A stretch of 64,000 nucleotides of DNA from Lichenicola sp964247735 (GCA_964247735.1 CAXTVS010000010.1:1-64000), one strand, 5' to 3'; shown: positions 1 to 8,834, counted from the stretch's first letter. Numbers and translations are program-made. Notes: generated by a model not told the origin, from the sequence alone.

Positions 1-225
1 CTCGAACGACACCCGGGTGCGGGTGGACGGCTTTTCCAGCATCAGCCCGAGCGTCAGCCCGAACAACGGCCGCGGCAGGTCGATCGGCCGCCGGCTGCGC
101 CGCTCCTGCTTCATCACCCGCGCGACGTCGACCAGCCGGCGCAGGGTCGCCGGCGGCAGGTCGCGCAGGTCGAGGAAGTGGCGCGGCGCCGCCGCCGCGG
201 CCGGCTCCCGTTGCGGAACGCTCAC
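1..225 (-). CDS. argF: Ornithine carbamoyltransferase, N-terminal part (cut by window edge)
   Basis: Only the first 75 codons are in the window. The product would carbamoylate ornithine to citrulline in cytoplasmic arginine synthesis. The translation starts VSVPQREP and contains the helix FLDLRDLPPATLRRLV. Near residues 66-74 it carries KPSTRTRVSF, the carbamoyl-phosphate-binding STRTR signature of the transcarbamoylase family. The start is a GTG at 225-223 that overlaps the argD stop codon as GTGA, so the two genes are translationally coupled in the order argD-argF. The STRTR motif is shared with aspartate carbamoyltransferase, but the N-terminus and the argD partner point to ArgF, and pyrB is present elsewhere in the window. 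The C-terminal half is unseen. Confidence 0.9.
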   Translation of the reverse strand, partial: MSVPQREPAAAAAPRHFLDLRDLPPATLRRLVDVARVMKQERRSRRPIDLPRPLFGLTLGLMLEKPSTRTRVSFE

Positions 226-1466
226 GGCGCGGCCATCGCCAGGATCCGGTCCGCGCCCGCACGCGGGCGGACCCGCTCGGCCGCACGGAGGAGGCGTCCG
301 GCCGCGTCGAGACACTCCGCGTCGCTCACCACCAGCGGCGGGATCACGCGCAGCACGTCGTCGCCGGCACCCACCGTCAGGAGCTGCTCGGCCAGGGCCG
401 CCGCCTGGATCTCGGCGACCGGCAGCCGGCACTTCAGCCCGACCATCAGCCCGGCCGCGGTATCGTGGCCGCGCACCGCCTCGAACACGTCCGGACGAAC
501 GGCGACGAGGCGATCGAGCGCGTCCGCCAGGGTGCGGCCGCGCGCCTGCACGCCATCGAGGAAGCCGGGCGCCAGGATCACGTCCAGCACCGCGTTGCCG
601 GCGGCGCAGGCGAGCGGGTTGCCGCCGAAGGTGGTGCCGTGCGAGCCGGGGGTGAGGTGGCGCGCCACCGCCTCGGTGGCCAGGATGGCGCCCAGCGGGA
701 AGCCGCCGCCGATGCCCTTGGCGGTGGACAGGACGTCCGGACGGATCTCCGCCCACTCGTGCGCGAACAGCCGCCCGGTGCGGCCCATGCCGCACTGCAC
801 CTCGTCCAGGCCGAGCAGCAGGCCGAACTCGTCGCACGCCGCGCGCAGCTCGCGCAGGAACCGGGTGGTGGCCGCGTTCACCCCGCTCTCGCCCTGGATC
901 GGCTCGATCATGATCCCGGCGGTGGTCGGGCCGATCGCGTCGCGAACGGCGTTCATGTTGTTGAGCGGCACGTGGTCGAAGCCGGGCGCCGGCTCGCCGA
1001 AGCCGGACAGGTACTTGGCGTTGCCGGTGGCCGACAGCATCGCGAGCGTGCGGCCGTGGAAGGCGCCGTCGAAGCAGATGATGCGCGTGCGCTCCGCGTG
1101 GCCGGTGGCGGCCTGGGCGCGACGCATCATCTTGACCATGCCCTCGTTCGCTTCCGCGCCCGAGTTGCAGAAGAACACGCTGTCGGCGAACGAGGTTTCC
1201 ACCAGACGCGCCGCCAGGCGCTCGGCCTGCGGCACCCGGTACAGGTTGGACACGTGCATCACCCGGGCCGCCTGCTCGGCGATCGCCGCCACCAGGTGCG
1301 GATGGCCGTGGCCGAGCGAGGAGGTGGCGATGCCGGCGCCGAAATCGAGGAATCGTCGCCCGTCCGCCGCGTACAGCCAGGCACCCTCGCCCCGCTCGAA
1401 GGCGAGGTCGGCACGGTTGTAGGTCGGCATCAGCGAAGGGATCATCTTCGGGCTTTCGGAGGCCAC
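222..1466 (-). CDS. argD: Acetylornithine / succinyldiaminopimelate aminotransferase
   Basis: A 414-residue class III PLP aminotransferase that converts N-acetylglutamate semialdehyde to N-acetylornithine with glutamate as amino donor; the family often also serves lysine synthesis. Visible signatures are the N-terminal YNRADLAFERGEGAWLY, the PLP-site stretch FFCNSGAEANEGMVKMMRR, the DEVQ motif in GLDEVQCGMGRTG, and the Schiff-base lysine in LSTAKGIGGGFPLGA. Length is normal for ArgD. It is the first gene of an argD-argF pair, with the downstream GTG overlapping its stop. An in-frame second ATG (MPTYNRAD) lies 12 codons in and is the main alternative start. A sigma70-like promoter lies just upstream on the same strand. 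Confidence 0.95.
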   Translation of the reverse strand: MASESPKMIPSLMPTYNRADLAFERGEGAWLYAADGRRFLDFGAGIATSSLGHGHPHLVAAIAEQAARVMHVSNLYRVPQAERLAARLVETSFADSVFFCNSGAEANEGMVKMMRRAQAATGHAERTRIICFDGAFHGRTLAMLSATGNAKYLSGFGEPAPGFDHVPLNNMNAVRDAIGPTTAGIMIEPIQGESGVNAATTRFLRELRAACDEFGLLLGLDEVQCGMGRTGRLFAHEWAEIRPDVLSTAKGIGGGFPLGAILATEAVARHLTPGSHGTTFGGNPLACAAGNAVLDVILAPGFLDGVQARGRTLADALDRLVAVRPDVFEAVRGHDTAAGLMVGLKCRLPVAEIQAAALAEQLLTVGAGDDVLRVIPPLVVSDAECLDAAGRLLRAAERVRPRAGADRILAMAAP

Positions 1467-1510
1467 GCTGGAACGTCCGGATCCGGACGGGAGGCCGGGT
1501 GGACCTGGGA

Positions 1511-1539
1511 CAATGCGGTCCCGCGCAGGATCAAGTCAA
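1511..1539 (-). promoter_or_regulatory. Candidate promoter of argD-argF
   Basis: On the minus strand TTGACT (1539-1534) is followed after 17 bases by GCATTG (1516-1511). The -35 box is close to consensus and the -10 weak. It sits about 45 bases upstream of the argD ATG, inside the gap between argD and the divergent recX. Confidence 0.4.
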
Positions 1540-1611
1540 ACCGCACCGCGTGCGCAACCGGGTCCGGCGCGGGTGGTTCCGCCGCGACCGCGGCGGGCCC
1601 ATAATCGGGAC

Positions 1612-2271
1612 ATGCAGGACGCAGGAAAATCCGCCGCTTCGCCGTCCGGATCCCGGTCGCGCCGCCGGGCGGATCCGGGTGCGCCCCCCGGGCCGGCTCC
1701 GACCGCCGGGAGCCTGCGGGAGGCGGCCCTGGCCCACCTCGCCCGGTTCTCCGCCACCGAGGCCGGGCTGGTGCGCGTGCTCGACCGTCGTGTCCTGCGC
1801 TGGAGCCGGCGCGCCATCGCGTCCGGCCTCGGCCCCGACCAGGTGGAGGCGCCGGTCGCCGCGGGCAGGCAGGCGGCGCGTTCGGTGGCCTCCGCCCTGG
1901 TCGGCGCCGGGGTGCTGGATGACGCCGCCTACGCCGAATCGCGGGCACGCTCGCTCGGGCGCGGCGGCCGGTCCCGCCGCGCGATCGAGGCCCACCTCCT
2001 GCAGCACGGGGTGGCGCCGGAGCTGGTGCAGGCGGCGCTGCCGGAAGAACGCGACGCCGAGCTGGGGGCTGCCCTGATGCAGGCACGGCGGCGCCGGATC
2101 GGCCCGTTCGCGCCGCCCGGCGAGGATGGCGAGCCCGACGATCCGGCGTCGCGCAACAAGGCGCTGGCGATGCTGGCCCGCGCCGGGTTCAGCCGGGAGG
2201 TGGCGGAGCGGGCGCTGGGCCTCGACCGCGAGGAGGCCGAGCAGCGGGTGACGGCGCTGCGTCGCGGCTGA
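1612..2271 (+). CDS. recX: RecX-family regulatory protein
   Basis: A 219-residue protein of the RecX family, which binds RecA filaments and modulates recombination. It has the helical three-helix repeats of the family, including LRRGGRSRRAIEAHLLQHGV-like sequence and the stretch DDAAYAESRARSL, which corresponds to the conserved D-x-x-[FY]-A motif. The first 40 residues are a Pro/Arg/Ser-rich, probably disordered extension. I chose ATG 1612 (MQDAGKSA) because an upstream ATG at 1513 would add 33 low-complexity residues and run into the argD promoter. No recA lies in the window. tatA follows after about 90 bases on the same strand, and this pairing is seen in Acetobacteraceae. Confidence 0.8.
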   Translation: MQDAGKSAASPSGSRSRRRADPGAPPGPAPTAGSLREAALAHLARFSATEAGLVRVLDRRVLRWSRRAIASGLGPDQVEAPVAAGRQAARSVASALVGAGVLDDAAYAESRARSLGRGGRSRRAIEAHLLQHGVAPELVQAALPEERDAELGAALMQARRRRIGPFAPPGEDGEPDDPASRNKALAMLARAGFSREVAERALGLDREEAEQRVTALRRG

Positions 2272-2363
2272 GCTGCCCAATCAGCGCTTGCATGGATGGC
2301 CGCGCGGCGCCATGTCGGACGCACGGTTGTCGCCGCGACGTTCGCGCGAGGGAAGAGGTTGTC

Positions 2364-2672
2364 ATGGGTAGCTTGAGCATCTGGCACTGGCTGATCGTGC
2401 TGGCAGTGGTCCTGCTTCTGTTCGGCGGCAGCAGCAAGATCAGCACCCTGATGGGCGACTTCGCCAAGGGCATCAAGTCGTTCAAGAAGAACATGGGCGA
2501 GGACGAGTCGATGGAGCACGGCCACACCGCCGGCCTGAACCCGCCCGCGCCGATCCCGCCGCAGGTGGTGGGGCAGCAGTCCGCTCCGGCCTATCAGCCG
2601 CAGGCGGCGCAGGTGCCGTATCCGTCGGCGGCGCAGGCTTCGGCTCCAGGGTCGGTCCGCCACCCGGGCTGA
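2364..2672 (+). CDS. tatA: Sec-independent protein translocase subunit TatA
   Basis: A 102-residue TatA/E-type subunit that would form the pore-like oligomer moving folded twin-arginine proteins across the inner membrane. It has the short N-terminal transmembrane helix (WHWLIVLAVVLLLFGG), the family FG hinge, an amphipathic helix (LMGDFAKGIKSFKKNMGED) and a variable Pro/Gln/Ala-rich tail from about residue 50. Start ATG 2364 is supported by a good ribosome-binding site (GAAGAGG) 7 to 13 bases upstream. tatB and tatC are not adjacent, so the complex must be encoded at two loci. The hinge reads FGGSSKISTL where many family members have FGPKKLPEL. Confidence 0.9.
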   Translation: MGSLSIWHWLIVLAVVLLLFGGSSKISTLMGDFAKGIKSFKKNMGEDESMEHGHTAGLNPPAPIPPQVVGQQSAPAYQPQAAQVPYPSAAQASAPGSVRHPG

Positions 2673-2697
2673 ACCGGGCCGGGTGAATCCGCCCGGC

Positions 2698-3348
2698 ATG
2701 GACCGACCGGTCGGGCTGGCCGGCACGGTCCCCGTTGACCGGCCATGGAACGAGGCCGCCGCGGAGATCGTGTCGGCCGGCCGGCGGCTCGACCGTCGCG
2801 GCTGGGTTCCGGCCACGGCAGGGAACCTCAGCCGTCGCCTGGCGGACGGCCGGATCGCGATCACCCGGAGCGGCGTGCACAAGGGTTTCCTCGACCCCGG
2901 CGACGTGATCGAGGTCGGGCCGGATGGCGAGGCCCTGCATGCCGGCCATCGTCCCAGCGCGGAAACCCTGCTGCACTGCCAGATCTATCGCCACCTGCCC
3001 GAGGGCGCCGTGCTGCATGGCCACTCGGTGGCCGCTACCGTGCTGTCGCTGGAAACACCCGCCCCGGAGCTCGCGTTTTCCGGCTACGAGCTGCTCAAGG
3101 TGTTCGAGGGCCAGTCCAGCCATGACGTCACGTTGCGCCTGCCGGTGTTCGACAACGACCAGGACATCGCGCGGCTGAGCCGGGCGGTGGCACCGCACCT
3201 GCGCGGTTGCACGATGGGCTATCTGATCCGCGGCCATGGCGTCTACGTCTGGGGCCGCAGCATGGCGCAGGCGCTGGCACGGCTGGAAGGGCTGGAGTTC
3301 CTGCTGGCCTGTGCGCTGGAACGATCCAAGCTGGAGGCAAACCGATGA
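2698..3348 (+). CDS. mtnB: Methylthioribulose-1-phosphate dehydratase
   Basis: A class II aldolase/adducin-fold protein of about 216 residues. MtnB removes water from 5-methylthioribulose 1-phosphate in the methionine salvage pathway. Visible features are TAGNLSRR (substrate loop), the zinc-binding HGHS in GAVLHGHSVAATVLSLET, the adjacent ELLKVFEGQSSHD characteristic of MtnB, and the final metal-ligand histidine in YLIRGHGVYVWG. Its stop overlaps the mtnD start (ATGA), and mtnC follows, which makes the assignment firm. The start could be ATG 2698 or an in-frame GTG at 2683; neither has a strong ribosome-binding site. mtnA, mtnK and mtnP are not in the window. Confidence 0.9.
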   Translation: MDRPVGLAGTVPVDRPWNEAAAEIVSAGRRLDRRGWVPATAGNLSRRLADGRIAITRSGVHKGFLDPGDVIEVGPDGEALHAGHRPSAETLLHCQIYRHLPEGAVLHGHSVAATVLSLETPAPELAFSGYELLKVFEGQSSHDVTLRLPVFDNDQDIARLSRAVAPHLRGCTMGYLIRGHGVYVWGRSMAQALARLEGLEFLLACALERSKLEANR

Positions 3349-3884
3349 GCCGACTGACGATCTATGACGAGAACGCCCCGGACGAGCCGATCCTGCGCAC
3401 CGAGCAGCCGGAGCGGATGGCGGACGCCTTGTCGGCGATCGGGGTCCGCTTCGAGCGCTGGGACAGCCCGGTCTCGCTGTCGCCGGACGACGACGCCGAC
3501 ACCATCCTGGCCGCCTACCGCCCGTATCTGGACCGGCTGATGGGCGACACCGGCGCCGGCACCGCCGACGTGATCAAGATCAACGCCGACACCCCGAACA
3601 GGCCGGCGCTGCGGGCCAAGTTCCTGAGCGAGCACACCCATACCGAGGACGAGGTGCGGTTCTTCGTCCATGGGGAAGGCTCCTTCGTGCTGCACCTGGA
3701 CGGCAAGGTGTACGACGCGCACTGCACCGCCGGCGACCTGATCGCGGTGCCGACCGGCATCCCGCACTGGTTCGACGCCGGCCCGGAGCCGTTCGTGACC
3801 GCGCTGCGGGTGTTCACCGACACCACCGGCTGGGTCGCGCACTACACCGGCGACCCCATCGCCGACCGCTTCCCGGCGCGCTGA
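3345..3884 (+). CDS. mtnD: Acireductone dioxygenase
   Basis: A 179-residue cupin enzyme that cleaves the acireductone intermediate of methionine salvage to formate and the keto acid precursor of methionine (with Fe) or to a dead-end product with CO (with Ni). The metal ligands are all visible: His97, His99 and Glu103 in SEHTHTEDEVRFFVHG and His141 in GIPHWFD. The start ATG overlaps the mtnB stop, so the two are coupled. Length is typical for bacterial ARD. mtnC follows after 14 bases. Confidence 0.95.
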   Translation: MSRLTIYDENAPDEPILRTEQPERMADALSAIGVRFERWDSPVSLSPDDDADTILAAYRPYLDRLMGDTGAGTADVIKINADTPNRPALRAKFLSEHTHTEDEVRFFVHGEGSFVLHLDGKVYDAHCTAGDLIAVPTGIPHWFDAGPEPFVTALRVFTDTTGWVAHYTGDPIADRFPAR

Positions 3885-3898
3885 GCCGGTCCCTTCCC

Positions 3899-4633
3899 GT
3901 GCCCCCGATCCTGGTCGTGACCGACATCGAGGGCACCACCACGCCGATCGCCTTCGTGCACCGGGTGCTGTTCCCCTACGCGCGCGATGCGTTGCCGGCG
4001 CTGCTTGCCCGGCGCGATGCGGACCCGGCGGTGGCGGAGGCGCTGGAGGCGGTGGAGCGGCTGTCGCCCGGCCGGGAGCCGCTGGCCCAGCTGCTCGACT
4101 GGATGGACGCGGACGCCAAGGTCACGCCGCTCAAGACGCTGCAGGGCATCGCCTGGCGCGACGGCTACGAGACCGGCCGGCTGGTCGGTGCGCTGTATCC
4201 CGACGTGGCGCCGGCGCTCCGGGCCTGGCACCGGTCGGGAACGCGGCTGGCGGTGTACTCGTCCGGCTCGGAGGAGGCGCAGCGGCTGATCTTCGGCCAC
4301 AGCGATGCAGGCGACCTGGGTCCGCTGTTCGAGGCCTTCCTCGACACCCGCATCGGCGCCAAGCGCGAGCCGGCATCGTATGCCGAGCTCCTGCGCCGAC
4401 AGGGGGTCGTGCCGGAGCGGACGCTGTTCCTGTCCGACACCGAGGCCGAGCTCGACGCTGCCACCCGCTCCGGCCTCCTCACCTGCCAGCTGGTCCGGGC
4501 CGAGGATGGCACCCGGCCCGGCCGCCATCCGGTGGCGGAGGACTTCCCGGCGGTCGCGGCGCTGTTCGGCCTGCCGGATCCGCCGTCGCCCCGGCTCGAC
4601 AACCCGGGCGCAGCTGCTAATCCCCAGCCATGA
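3899..4633 (+). CDS. mtnC: Enolase-phosphatase E1 (acireductone synthase)
   Basis: A 244-residue HAD-family bifunctional enzyme that enolises and then dephosphorylates 2,3-diketo-5-methylthiopentyl-1-phosphate to the acireductone used by MtnD. HAD motif I is TDIEGTTTPI (residues 8-17), motif II is YSSGS, motif III includes GAKREPASY, and motif IV is LFLSDTEAELDAA. The start is a GTG at 3899, 14 bases after mtnD. The end overlaps the ribF ATG by four bases, so flavin cofactor synthesis is translationally tied to methionine salvage here. The C-terminal 15 residues are a Pro/Asn-rich extension. Confidence 0.93.
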   Translation: MPPILVVTDIEGTTTPIAFVHRVLFPYARDALPALLARRDADPAVAEALEAVERLSPGREPLAQLLDWMDADAKVTPLKTLQGIAWRDGYETGRLVGALYPDVAPALRAWHRSGTRLAVYSSGSEEAQRLIFGHSDAGDLGPLFEAFLDTRIGAKREPASYAELLRRQGVVPERTLFLSDTEAELDAATRSGLLTCQLVRAEDGTRPGRHPVAEDFPAVAALFGLPDPPSPRLDNPGAAANPQP

Positions 4634-5568
4634 CCACCCTCCATTCCGACTGGCGCCACGTCCCGGCGGCGGCCCGCGGCGCGTCCCTGGCGCTGGGCAA
4701 CTTCGACGGCGTGCACCTGGGCCACGCCCACCTGCTGCGCGCGCTGCATGGCGCGCGGCCGGACGTGCCGCTCGGCGTGCTGACCTTCGAGCCGCATCCG
4801 CGCGAGCTGTTCCGGCCGGACGACCCGCCGTTCCGGCTCAGCCTGTCGGCCGAGCGGCGCGACGCGCTGGCGGCGCTGGGCGTCGTGCACGTGTTCGAGA
4901 TCCCGTTCAACCGCGCCTTCTCCACCTTCACCGCGGAGCGCTTCGTGCGCGAGGTGCTGCACGAGGCGCTTGGTGCGAAGCACCTCGCCTGTGGCGCCGA
5001 CTTCGCCTATGGCCACCGCCGCGGCGGCGACGTGGGCACGCTGGCGGTCCAGGCCGAAGGGCTCGGCATCGGCCTGACGGTGGTGCCGGCGTTGTCCGAC
5101 GCCGGCGGCCCGTTCTCGTCGAGCCGGATCCGGCGTGCCCTGCTGGACGGCTATCCGGAGCGGGCGACCGAGGAGCTCGGCCGCCCCTGGGCGCTGCGCG
5201 GCATCGTGGCGCACGGCGACAAGCGCGGCCGGCTGCTCGGGTACCCCACCGCCAACATCGCGCTCGGCCGCCATCTCGAGCCGGCGCGCGGAGTATACGC
5301 CGTCACCGTGCGCCTGCCTGACGGCAGCACCCGTCCCGGCGTCGCCAACATCGGCCGCCGCCCAACGGTGAACGACACTGTGGAAAGCCGGCTGGAGGCG
5401 CACCTGTTCGACTTCGACGGCGACCTGTACGGCCTGGAGCTGTCGGTGGCGCTGCACACCCTGCTGCGCTCGGAGCGCAAGTTCGACGGGCTCGACGCGC
5501 TGAAGGCGCAGATCGCCGCCGACGCGGCCTGGGCACGGGACTACCTGTACGGGCGGCAGGAGCGCTAG
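4630..5568 (+). CDS. ribF: Bifunctional riboflavin kinase / FAD synthetase
   Basis: A 312-residue cytoplasmic enzyme that phosphorylates riboflavin to FMN and adenylates it to FAD. The N-terminal nucleotidyltransferase domain shows LGNFDGVHLGHAHLL (residues 22-36) and the FSSSRIRRAL motif. The C-terminal flavokinase domain shows LLGYPTANIAL and GVANIGRRPTV. Its ATG overlaps the mtnC stop (ATGA). In alphaproteobacteria ribF usually sits directly before ileS; here two additional genes separate them. Confidence 0.95.
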   Translation: MTTLHSDWRHVPAAARGASLALGNFDGVHLGHAHLLRALHGARPDVPLGVLTFEPHPRELFRPDDPPFRLSLSAERRDALAALGVVHVFEIPFNRAFSTFTAERFVREVLHEALGAKHLACGADFAYGHRRGGDVGTLAVQAEGLGIGLTVVPALSDAGGPFSSSRIRRALLDGYPERATEELGRPWALRGIVAHGDKRGRLLGYPTANIALGRHLEPARGVYAVTVRLPDGSTRPGVANIGRRPTVNDTVESRLEAHLFDFDGDLYGLELSVALHTLLRSERKFDGLDALKAQIAADAAWARDYLYGRQER

Positions 5569-5571
5569 CCG

Positions 5572-7665
5572 ATGCCGACGGCCGAGCCGCCGGCCGACGG
5601 GCTGCTGGCCGGCTGGACGGTGGACGAGGCTTTCCTGGACCGGGCGGTGCGGCGGGCCGCCGACGCCGACCTGGTCTGCCTGGACGTGTTCGACACCGCG
5701 CTGACCCGGCTGGTGGACAGCCCGGCCGACCTGTTCGCGGAGGTCGAGCGCATGCTCGGCCTCCGGATCGGCGCGGCCGCTTCGGGCTTCGCGCAGGCAC
5801 GGGAGGACGCCGAGCGCCGGGCGCGGGTGCTGGCGCATCGGCTCCACGGCGCGGAGGAGATCGGCCTCGACGCCATCCTCGACGCGCTGCCCGCCCTGCT
5901 GCCGGCGATCGGCCCGCACCGGGCGCTCCTCCGCAGCACCGAGCTGGAGGTCGAGGCGCGGCTTCTGGTGCCGGTGCCGGACATCCTGGCGCTGACACGG
6001 CGCCTGGCCGAGGAGGGCAGGGCGTTCGCGTTCGTGTCGGACATGTACCTGCCGCCGGCCTTCATCGCCGAGCGCCTGCGCGCCGGCGGCTATGCCGGCT
6101 GGGAGCAGCTCCACGTCTCGACCGAAACCGGCGCCACCAAGGCGTCCGGCCGGCAATGGGCGGTGGTGCGCGCCCGGCATCCGGACTGCCTGCGCATCCT
6201 GCATGTCGGCGACGACCGCCAAGCCGACGTCGAGATCCCCCGCCGCCACGGCATCGACGCGCTGCTGTTCGACCGTGCCCGGTCCGCCAGGCGCGTGGGT
6301 GCGGCGCTGCGGCCGGCGCTGCTGCCGTTCTCGCTGGCGCAGCGCGACGCCGTGCTTCGCACCCGGGCCGTCCCGGGTGCCGCCGTCGATCCGGACGGTT
6401 CCGCCTTCTGGACCGGACTCGGCCGCGTGCTGGGCGGGATCGTGCTGGCCGGCTTCGTGCGCTGGCTGGAGGAACAGCTGCGCCGGCACCGCATCGGGCA
6501 GGTGCATTTCTGCGCCCGCGACGGCTGGCTGATCCGCCGGGCCTGGCACGCTGCCGGCGGTCCGGCCCGCACCGGCATCCCCGACAGCTACCTCGCGGTG
6601 TCCCGCCGCCCGCTCAACCTCGCCCGCGGCTACCTCGCCAGCACCCCGGACCGGCTCGACCAGGCGCTGCTCGGCTTCCTCGCCGGCAGCGACGGCACCA
6701 CCACCGTGGCGGCGGCCCTGGCCCGCGCCGGGCTCGCGGACGACCCGGCGCTGGTGACGGAGATGCGGGACCGGTTCGACAGCCTGGACGCGAGGCTGGC
6801 CTGGCCGGACGGCACCGGACGCTTCGAGCAGGGGCTGGCTTGCCATCCGGCGGCGGTGCACGCGGCGCTGCAGCCCGAGCACGCGGCGCTGGCCGGCTAC
6901 CTGCGGCAGGAGGGGTTCGGCGCCGGCCGGATCGGACTGGTCGATCTCGGCTGGCATGGCAACATGCAGCGGGCCCTGCGCACCGTGGTCGAGGCCGAAG
7001 CCGGGCCGATCCGGCTGCACGGCTTCTATTACGGGTTGTGGCCGGCGACACTCGGCAACCGCTATGCGGCCGGTCCGGCGGACGCGGCGTTCGCGTCGGA
7101 CTTCCAGCCGATGGAGGAGAGCGCTGCGCTGCACGGCGCGGTCGCCATCCTGGAGGAGCTGCACGGCGCGCCGCATGGCACCGTGCTGAGCTACCGCGAG
7201 GCGGCGGGGCGCTGGTCGCCGGTGTTCGCCGACAACCCCGCCGAGCGCGCGCAGCACGAGCGGACCGCACGCCCGTTCCAGCAGGGAGCGCTGGACACCG
7301 TGGCCGCCCTGTTCGACACCGGCCGGGCCGGCATGCTGCGCCTCGACGAGATCACGCCGGACGCGGTGCGGGCTGCCCTGGGTGCCGTGTTCCTGTCGCC
7401 GGAGCCGCAGGAGCGGGCGGCGCTGGGCGGGCTCGGCCATTGCGCCACCTTCGACCACGCGACGGCAGGCACGCTGGTGCCGGACGGGCCGGCGCCGGAG
7501 GATCCGGAGCTGCGTCGGGTGGCGCTGCGCGACGGCGGCTGGCAGGTCGGCACCGCGCATCGCTGGCTGGCGCAGGCGGCGCCCGAGCGCCGCCAGGCCC
7601 TGGCCGCCTGGCTACAGGAGCGGCTGTCGTCGCTCGGTCCGCGCGCGCTGCGCCAGTTCGAGTGA
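5572..7665 (+). CDS. HAD-like hydrolase fused to a large C-terminal domain (COG5610-like)
   Basis: A 697-residue two-part protein. The N-terminal half is a HAD-fold domain: motif I CLDVFDTALTR (about residues 36-46), motif II FVSDMYLPP near 154, and motif IV LHVGDDRQADVE near 211. The C-terminal half (from about residue 280) contains QVHFCARDGWLIRRAWHA and LVDLGWHGNMQRAL. This arrangement is known in uncharacterised HAD-like proteins found in capsule and surface-polysaccharide clusters. Substrate and reaction are unknown. It begins three bases after ribF and is followed by a glycosyltransferase, so a role in modifying a surface glycan is a reasonable inference. No signal peptide or membrane helix is visible, so it should be cytoplasmic. 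Confidence 0.65.
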   Translation: MPTAEPPADGLLAGWTVDEAFLDRAVRRAADADLVCLDVFDTALTRLVDSPADLFAEVERMLGLRIGAAASGFAQAREDAERRARVLAHRLHGAEEIGLDAILDALPALLPAIGPHRALLRSTELEVEARLLVPVPDILALTRRLAEEGRAFAFVSDMYLPPAFIAERLRAGGYAGWEQLHVSTETGATKASGRQWAVVRARHPDCLRILHVGDDRQADVEIPRRHGIDALLFDRARSARRVGAALRPALLPFSLAQRDAVLRTRAVPGAAVDPDGSAFWTGLGRVLGGIVLAGFVRWLEEQLRRHRIGQVHFCARDGWLIRRAWHAAGGPARTGIPDSYLAVSRRPLNLARGYLASTPDRLDQALLGFLAGSDGTTTVAAALARAGLADDPALVTEMRDRFDSLDARLAWPDGTGRFEQGLACHPAAVHAALQPEHAALAGYLRQEGFGAGRIGLVDLGWHGNMQRALRTVVEAEAGPIRLHGFYYGLWPATLGNRYAAGPADAAFASDFQPMEESAALHGAVAILEELHGAPHGTVLSYREAAGRWSPVFADNPAERAQHERTARPFQQGALDTVAALFDTGRAGMLRLDEITPDAVRAALGAVFLSPEPQERAALGGLGHCATFDHATAGTLVPDGPAPEDPELRRVALRDGGWQVGTAHRWLAQAAPERRQALAAWLQERLSSLGPRALRQFE

Positions 7666-7712
7666 CGGACCGGCGGTAGGCGGCTGCCTTCGGACCCCGT
7701 AAACCGGGCGCC

Positions 7713-8834
7713 ATGACCTACCCTGCCCATCCCAACAGCATGCGCGGTGTCGTTCCCGGTCCCGCCGGGTCGCGGGTGGCGGTGCTGATGCGCACCCGGG
7801 ATCGTCCGGTGCTGCTGGCGCGCGCGCTGGCGAGCGTGCTGTCGCAGGAGCACGAGGACTGGCACCTGGTGGTGGTCAACGACGGCGGCGATCCGGCGCC
7901 GGTGGACGCCCTGGTCGGGCGCCACGACACCGGCTTCGCCGGCCGGGTCGCCGTGCTGCACCACCCGCAGAGCCTGGGCATGGAGGCGGCCTCGAACGCG
8001 GCGCTGGCGGAGGCGGAGCGGCATGGCCGGTTCGCCCACGTCGCGGTGCACGACGACGACGACACCTGGCACCCGGCGTTCCTCCGCCGCACCACCGGCT
8101 TCCTCGCCCTGGCCGAGAACGCCGACAAGGCGGCGGCGCTGACGCACTGGACGGTGGTGCGCGAGCGCCTCCAGGGCGACGGGGTGGTCGAGGACGGGCG
8201 CGATCCGGCGCCGTTCGACGCGTCCGTGGTCGAGCTCGGCGCGATGCTGGCGCGCAACCGGTACCCGCCGATCAGCCTGCTGCTTCGCCGCGCCGCGGTG
8301 GACGCGGCCGGTCCCTTCAACGCGGCGATGCCGGTCCTGGGGGACTGGGACTACAACCTGCGCGTGCTGCTGCTGGGCGACATCGGCGTGGTGCCGGAGC
8401 GGCTGGCGTTCTACCACCAGCGCACCGCGTCGGACGGACTGCCGCACTACGCCAACACCGATGCGGACCGGCACGCGGTCGGCGCCGCGTCCTACCGCAA
8501 CAGCCGGCTGCGCGCGCTCGCCGCGACCGATCCGGCGGCGCTGTCGCTGATCCACGTGCTGGGGCTGCAGGCCGAGCGCTTCCACGAGCAGGCGGAGCTG
8601 CAGCACATCCGCATCCTGGCCAACCTCGACCGCAACGGGCTGTGGGGCCATGCCCGGCACGAGGACCTGCAGGCGCGGCTGGTGCGGGTGGAGGCGACGC
8701 TGGAGCGGATCGAGGCGCAGCTGCTCCAGGTGAAGGCTTTGGGGACAGGAGCCGTGCCTGCGCCATTGTGGCGGCGGATCACGCGCCGCCTGCGTCGAGG
8801 GCTCCGCGAGCGGATGCACCGCCGCGCCGATTGA
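7713..8834 (+). CDS. Family 2 glycosyltransferase
   Basis: A 373-residue GT-A-fold glycosyltransferase. The N-terminal strand VAVLMRTRDRPVLLARALASV is followed by VVVNDGGD and the acidic metal/nucleotide-sugar motif HDDDDTWHPAFL near residue 115. The acceptor region includes GDWDYNLRVLL. Residues about 310-345 (ARLVRVEATLERIEAQLLQV) look like a short coiled coil, and the tail is strongly basic. An in-frame ATG 27 bases downstream (MRGVVPG) is an alternative start. With the preceding HAD-like gene it forms a two-gene insertion between ribF and ileS. Donor and acceptor are unknown. Confidence 0.75.
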   Translation: MTYPAHPNSMRGVVPGPAGSRVAVLMRTRDRPVLLARALASVLSQEHEDWHLVVVNDGGDPAPVDALVGRHDTGFAGRVAVLHHPQSLGMEAASNAALAEAERHGRFAHVAVHDDDDTWHPAFLRRTTGFLALAENADKAAALTHWTVVRERLQGDGVVEDGRDPAPFDASVVELGAMLARNRYPPISLLLRRAAVDAAGPFNAAMPVLGDWDYNLRVLLLGDIGVVPERLAFYHQRTASDGLPHYANTDADRHAVGAASYRNSRLRALAATDPAALSLIHVLGLQAERFHEQAELQHIRILANLDRNGLWGHARHEDLQARLVRVEATLERIEAQLLQVKALGTGAVPAPLWRRITRRLRRGLRERMHRRAD

